A DNA stretch of 9,199 nt from JAMCXS01 sp964459065 (GTDB taxonomy: Bacteria; Acidobacteriota; Terriglobia; UBA7540). Location: NCBI GenBank assembly GCA_964459065.1, contig CAYWMN010000146.1:1-9199 (forward strand), in the 5' to 3' direction. The stretch's first letter is position 1. The number at the start of each line of letters is the position of its first letter. Position numbers and translations under genes: made by a program. The notes below the pieces were generated by a model. The model was not told where the DNA came from and made no database searches. It worked only from the letters and a program-made list of their open reading frames with translations. Below, piece by piece: positions 6,478 to 9,199 of this stretch.

Positions 6478-7770
6478 ATGGAACCTCAATCCCACCAAGG
6501 TCAGGACCCTTTCGGTTACGCGAAACGCCGTCGTCATCTCGTCATGTTTCGCTCACTCTATCACAGGGACTTCTCGGTCTTTTGGGTTGGCAATTTCTTT
6601 TCGAACGCCGGGACCTGGATGCAAAACATCGCTCTGGGCTGGCTGATTCTGATCATTACGAATTCGCCATTCTTGCTAGGCCTGAACGCTTTTCTGGCTC
6701 AAATTCCCGCGCTCGTCTTTGCGCTGCCGGGAGGAGCAATTGCCGATCGGCTCAATCGCCGGAAGCTGATGCTCATTACCCAAACGGCCATGATGCTATT
6801 GGCGTTGCTGCTGGCCATCCTCACCTCATTCCGCCAGGTCACCATTACTGAAATCCTTCTGATCAGTTCGCTGACGGGTGTCGCCACCGCGCTCAACTAC
6901 CCGGCGTACCAAGCTTTGATTCCGGACCTCGTCCCGCGGGGCGACCTTATGAATGCCATCGCACTGAATTCTGCTCAATTCAACATGTCGAGAGCAATCG
7001 GACCCACGGTGGCCGGGCTGGCGCTCGGCACGTTGGGCGCGGCCGCCTGTTTTTATCTGAATACCGTCAGCTATCTTGCTTTGATTGTTGCCCTGCTGAT
7101 GATTACGATTCCTCCCCTGCAAAAGCGCCAGGACCCCAGGTTCTGGAATGCGATGTTCGACGGCGTTCGCTATGTGAAGCAACAGCGGGTGCTGATTGTC
7201 CTGCTCACTGTACCCGCATTTCTCAGTCTTCTGGGACTGCCCTTTATCGTTCTCATGCCGGTGGTCGCACGTAATCTGATCGGGGTTGGAGCCTCCGGTC
7301 TTGGCTACCTGATGGGTGGAGCAGGAGTTGGAGCCGTTATTGCGGCATTGGCCATTGCCGCCAAAGGAAACCTGGAACATCGTGGACGGCTCATCCTCAC
7401 AAGCGCGACGATTTTTTCATTGTCCCTGATTCTGCTGGCAAACGCGCACACCTTCTGGTGGGCGTTCTTCTTGCTGGCCGTGATGGGCGCCACAGTAGTT
7501 GGAACCTTGACGCTGACCAACACAACCCTCCAGATGACAACTCCCCAGCCACTACGAGGGCGGGTCATGGGGCTGTATTATATGGCCATGATGGGAATGT
7601 TGCCGTTCGGAAGCCTCCAGGCAGGCGCGGTGGCTCAGGCGATGGGAACTCGTTTTGCGTTGGGATTGGGAGGGGTCGTATGCCTCGTCTACTTTTTAAT
7701 CCTACAGGTATCTCTTAACCGCCTCCGGCAAGTTGGCAAGCAACCGCAACCTGCCGTCGGCGATCCTTAA
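6478..7770 (+). CDS. Major facilitator superfamily exporter (EntS-like / MFS_3 type)
   Basis: This is a 430-residue inner-membrane transporter with about twelve hydrophobic segments. The N-terminal FRSLYHRDFSVFWVGNFFSNAGTWMQ is typical of the EntS-like family of proton-driven exporters of siderophores, drugs or small molecules. The loop after the second helix carries MFS motif A, with Gly86, Asp90, Arg91, Arg94 and Arg95 (GAIADRLNRR). The substrate cannot be inferred. The start is uncertain: ATG 6478 has no good ribosome binding site, since AAAAGGAG ends 27 bases upstream. ATG 6544 (residue 23), just before the conserved core, has none either. The gene diverges from the sulfatase and converges on the DsbA-like gene, so it is probably transcribed alone. 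Confidence 0.92.
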   Translation: MEPQSHQGQDPFGYAKRRRHLVMFRSLYHRDFSVFWVGNFFSNAGTWMQNIALGWLILIITNSPFLLGLNAFLAQIPALVFALPGGAIADRLNRRKLMLITQTAMMLLALLLAILTSFRQVTITEILLISSLTGVATALNYPAYQALIPDLVPRGDLMNAIALNSAQFNMSRAIGPTVAGLALGTLGAAACFYLNTVSYLALIVALLMITIPPLQKRQDPRFWNAMFDGVRYVKQQRVLIVLLTVPAFLSLLGLPFIVLMPVVARNLIGVGASGLGYLMGGAGVGAVIAALAIAAKGNLEHRGRLILTSATIFSLSLILLANAHTFWWAFFLLAVMGATVVGTLTLTNTTLQMTTPQPLRGRVMGLYYMAMMGMLPFGSLQAGAVAQAMGTRFALGLGGVVCLVYFLILQVSLNRLRQVGKQPQPAVGDP

Positions 7771-7782
7771 ATTTCCGGCGCC

Positions 7783-7809
7783 AAGCGGCTGTTTCCGCTT
7801 ACGCAGCCG
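7783..7809. terminator. Overlapping hairpins between convergent genes, possible terminator
   Basis: In the 45-base gap between the convergent MFS and DsbA-like stops, AAGCGG (7783-7788) pairs with CCGCTT (7795-7800). The overlapping CGGCTG (7786-7791) can instead pair with CAGCCG (7804-7809). The two stems exclude each other. Neither has a proper T-run on either strand, so termination here is inferred from position more than from sequence. Confidence 0.3.
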
Positions 7810-7815
7810 ATTACA

Positions 7816-8706
7816 TCACTTTGCGGCAGCCAAGGCTGCGTTAAGAACCTCATAAAAATGCGCAGGCGTCGGCATTCCCACCAACGGCCGTCCGTTGATA
7901 AAAAGGGTCGGGGTACTGGCGATCCCCAACCGCTGGCCCTCGCGCATATCCGCTTCAACGCGCGGCAGCGTTTTCTTGGAATCCAGACAGGTGGCAAGGC
8001 TCAGCCGGTTTAATCCCGAGCGCTGGCCGAAGTCAAGAAGCAAAGTCCGGACATTGGCGCCGTTAATCATGCTCTGGTTGCCGAAAATCATCGAGCGATA
8101 ACGGAAGAAGGCTGAAGGCTTCTGCACGTACGCACACTCATTGGCAATGGCAGCAGTCAGCGCCCAGTCGTGGATGGCAACGAGAGGATATTCCTTGAAC
8201 ACGATCCTGACCTGCTTCCCATACTTGGGAATCACTTCCTGCTCCAGGAACTTCTGCATGTGCGCACATTCCGGGCATTCCAGATCGGCGTATTCAACAA
8301 TCGTCACCGGCGCGGTCGCAGGGCCGACGGAGGCCTGATTCTTCAGTGAAATCGAACGCTCCACGTCCTTCCTGGGATCGGAATTCAAGGCATAGATGTT
8401 TCCGATCACCATATAGTGGCCGTCCTTGGTGACAAATGCCTGCTGCTGAGACTTTCGCTTCCCGTTATTAACGTAAATGGTGGTCTGATAGAAATCGTGG
8501 TACAGAGACTCGTGAAAGGGGGAGACCGTCAACTTGGTCCCATCTGGAATCCCAAACCTCTCCCGGACATAGTGGATAATCTTCTGCTCGGTCGCAGCCT
8601 GCTTGGCGGCGGACGGCTGGCGCGTGGTCTGCGCTGACGCCATCACCGTCCAGAGCAAACCAACCAGACCGGCTGCTGCAGTCACTCTCTTCCAGTGCTT
8701 CTTCAT
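7816..8706 (-). CDS. Secreted DsbA-like disulfide oxidoreductase (thioredoxin fold)
   Basis: This 296-residue periplasmic protein has a clear signal peptide: a basic N terminus MKKHWKR, a hydrophobic core, and probable cleavage after ASA at residue 25. A domain of about 100 residues (roughly 30-125) follows that I do not recognise. It may resemble the N-terminal domains seen before thioredoxin folds in other exported oxidoreductases. The C-terminal DsbA-type thioredoxin domain has the active-site CPEC (144-147) and the cis-proline segment STPTLF (Pro266). A second cysteine pair (NEC and ATC) within the helical insert is common in this group. It would make or exchange disulfides in exported proteins. 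ATG 8706 is chosen; an adjacent in-frame TTG at 8709, nine bases after AAAGGAG, is an equally good start and adds one residue. Its own promoter lies upstream (8759-8788). No DsbB or VKOR partner is in the window. Confidence 0.9.
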   Translation of the reverse strand: MKKHWKRVTAAAGLVGLLWTVMASAQTTRQPSAAKQAATEQKIIHYVRERFGIPDGTKLTVSPFHESLYHDFYQTTIYVNNGKRKSQQQAFVTKDGHYMVIGNIYALNSDPRKDVERSISLKNQASVGPATAPVTIVEYADLECPECAHMQKFLEQEVIPKYGKQVRIVFKEYPLVAIHDWALTAAIANECAYVQKPSAFFRYRSMIFGNQSMINGANVRTLLLDFGQRSGLNRLSLATCLDSKKTLPRVEADMREGQRLGIASTPTLFINGRPLVGMPTPAHFYEVLNAALAAAK

Positions 8707-8758
8707 CAAGCCCCTACACTCCTTTCAATACCCCTGGCAAGCTTCGCAGTGTGCTCAC

Positions 8759-8788
8759 ATTCTAACTGCGTCCAAACTAAAAAATCAA
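8759..8788 (-). promoter_or_regulatory. Sigma70-type promoter for the DsbA-like gene
   Basis: On the minus strand, TTGATT (8788-8783) and TAGAAT (8764-8759) are separated by 18 bases. They match the -35 at 4 of 6 and the -10 at 5 of 6. A start near 8752 would leave a leader of about 46 bases holding the AAAGGAG ribosome binding site. It stands in an AT-rich island downstream of the receptor gene's hairpin, so the DsbA-like gene is likely its own unit. Confidence 0.5.
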
Positions 8789-8830
8789 ATCAACCGGGGG
8801 CCCCTCCGCCAATATCCCCGCGGCTCAAGA

Positions 8831-8874
8831 GACGCCGGACCTTTGGGTTCCTTATCTTACAAAGGTCCGGCGTC
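8831..8874 (-). terminator. Perfect 15-bp hairpin directly after the receptor gene
   Basis: GACGCCGGACCTTTG (8831-8845) and its exact reverse complement (8860-8874) flank a 14-base loop. The stem begins one base after the stop codon of the minus-strand receptor gene at 8876, so it most likely marks the 3' end of that transcript. There is no T-run after the stem on either strand, so it may act as an RNA-stabilising hairpin, a non-canonical terminator, or a dispersed palindromic element. Confidence 0.55.
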
Positions 8875-8875
8875 G

Positions 8876-9199
8876 TTAGAAAACAAATCCCAGTTGCGCT
8901 TGCCAGGTTCGAGGAGCCACAAAATGGGTTCCGCTAAAGGTGGAAAGAAAGTTATACATCGCCTCCGTATCGGTTATGTTGATCGCCGTAAGCTTCAGCG
9001 TCACCCTTGGATGTTCAGTATGGAAAAGGTTATCGAATCCCACCCCAACGTCGAAAAGATTGCGAGGGGCGATGCGAGGAGGATTCGTATCGTCGTTCTC
9101 AGTTCCCGGCGCGGGAATGACGATCCGAGTGGCGCCCCATTGCGGATAGGGGAGGTTACAGGAGGTAATCGGATTGTTCAGCGTCGCGAAGTGGTTCCC
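8876..9199 (-). CDS. C-terminal end of a TonB-dependent-receptor-type outer-membrane barrel (5' part beyond window)
   Basis: The minus strand is open from base 9199 to a TAA at 8876-8878, giving 107 residues with no start, because the gene begins outside the window. The sequence alternates polar and aromatic or hydrophobic residues as beta-barrel strands do: NLFDVGVGFDNLF, VTLKLTAINITDTEAMYNFL, and a last strand TWQAQLGFVF. The terminal phenylalanine is the usual signal for the BAM machinery. I recall this closing pattern (NLFD-GVG-DNLF, then YNFLSTFSGTHFV-PRT) from large Oar-like/TonB-dependent receptors of Acidobacteriota. The protein would sit in the outer membrane; its ligand is unknown, as the plug and carboxypeptidase-like N-terminal domains are outside the window. 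A perfect hairpin follows the stop. Confidence 0.82.
   Translation of the reverse strand, partial: GNHFATLNNPITSCNLPYPQWGATRIVIPAPGTENDDTNPPRIAPRNLFDVGVGFDNLFHTEHPRVTLKLTAINITDTEAMYNFLSTFSGTHFVAPRTWQAQLGFVF

Noticed and set aside
8940..9149. Plus-strand 69-codon frame with a lipoprotein-like start (MERKLYIASVSVM..., then LGC)
   Set aside because: It is the antisense shadow of the receptor's beta-barrel strands; the hydrophobic run comes from reverse-complemented barrel codons, and no ribosome binding site at proper spacing supports it.

Overview
The window is a moderately GC-rich bacterial chromosomal segment with no RNA genes, mobile elements or CRISPR arrays that I can see. The organism is a Gram-negative: the right edge holds the C-terminal end of a TonB-dependent-receptor-type outer-membrane barrel, and there are a Tat-type sulfatase and a secreted DsbA-like protein. 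The barrel's closing sequence and the sulfatase, MFS and DsbA-like mix remind me of Acidobacteriota. That assignment is inference from memory and was not tested.

Left third (1-3344, + strand): a lipoate/2-oxoacid dehydrogenase block. It runs from the C-terminal three quarters of dihydrolipoamide dehydrogenase (E3), to octanoyltransferase LipB, to a complete dihydrolipoamide acyltransferase (E2). LipB moves octanoyl groups onto lipoyl domains, LipA (not in the window) turns them into lipoyl groups, the E2 carries them on Lys43, and E3 re-oxidises them. The 291-bp gap before E2 holds a plausible promoter of its own.

Middle (3371-6284, - strand): a membrane-anchored protein of unknown function with an FG-GAP-like loop and a GGxxCC motif, preceded by a good sigma70-type promoter, and upstream of it a Tat-signal formylglycine-dependent sulfatase. 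A textbook intrinsic terminator between them points the opposite way (+ strand).

Right third: an MFS exporter (+, 6478-7770) diverges from the sulfatase across a 193-bp regulatory gap. It converges on a secreted DsbA-like disulfide oxidoreductase (-, 7816-8706) that has its own promoter. Upstream of that lies a perfect 15-bp hairpin directly after the stop codon of the truncated outer-membrane receptor (-, 8876 to beyond 9199).

Most genes belong to well-known families and I do not see a clear undescribed system. The items most worth a second look are the GGxxCC protein, the orphan opposite-facing terminator, the unusual metal-site sequence of the sulfatase, and the long hairpin after the receptor gene.
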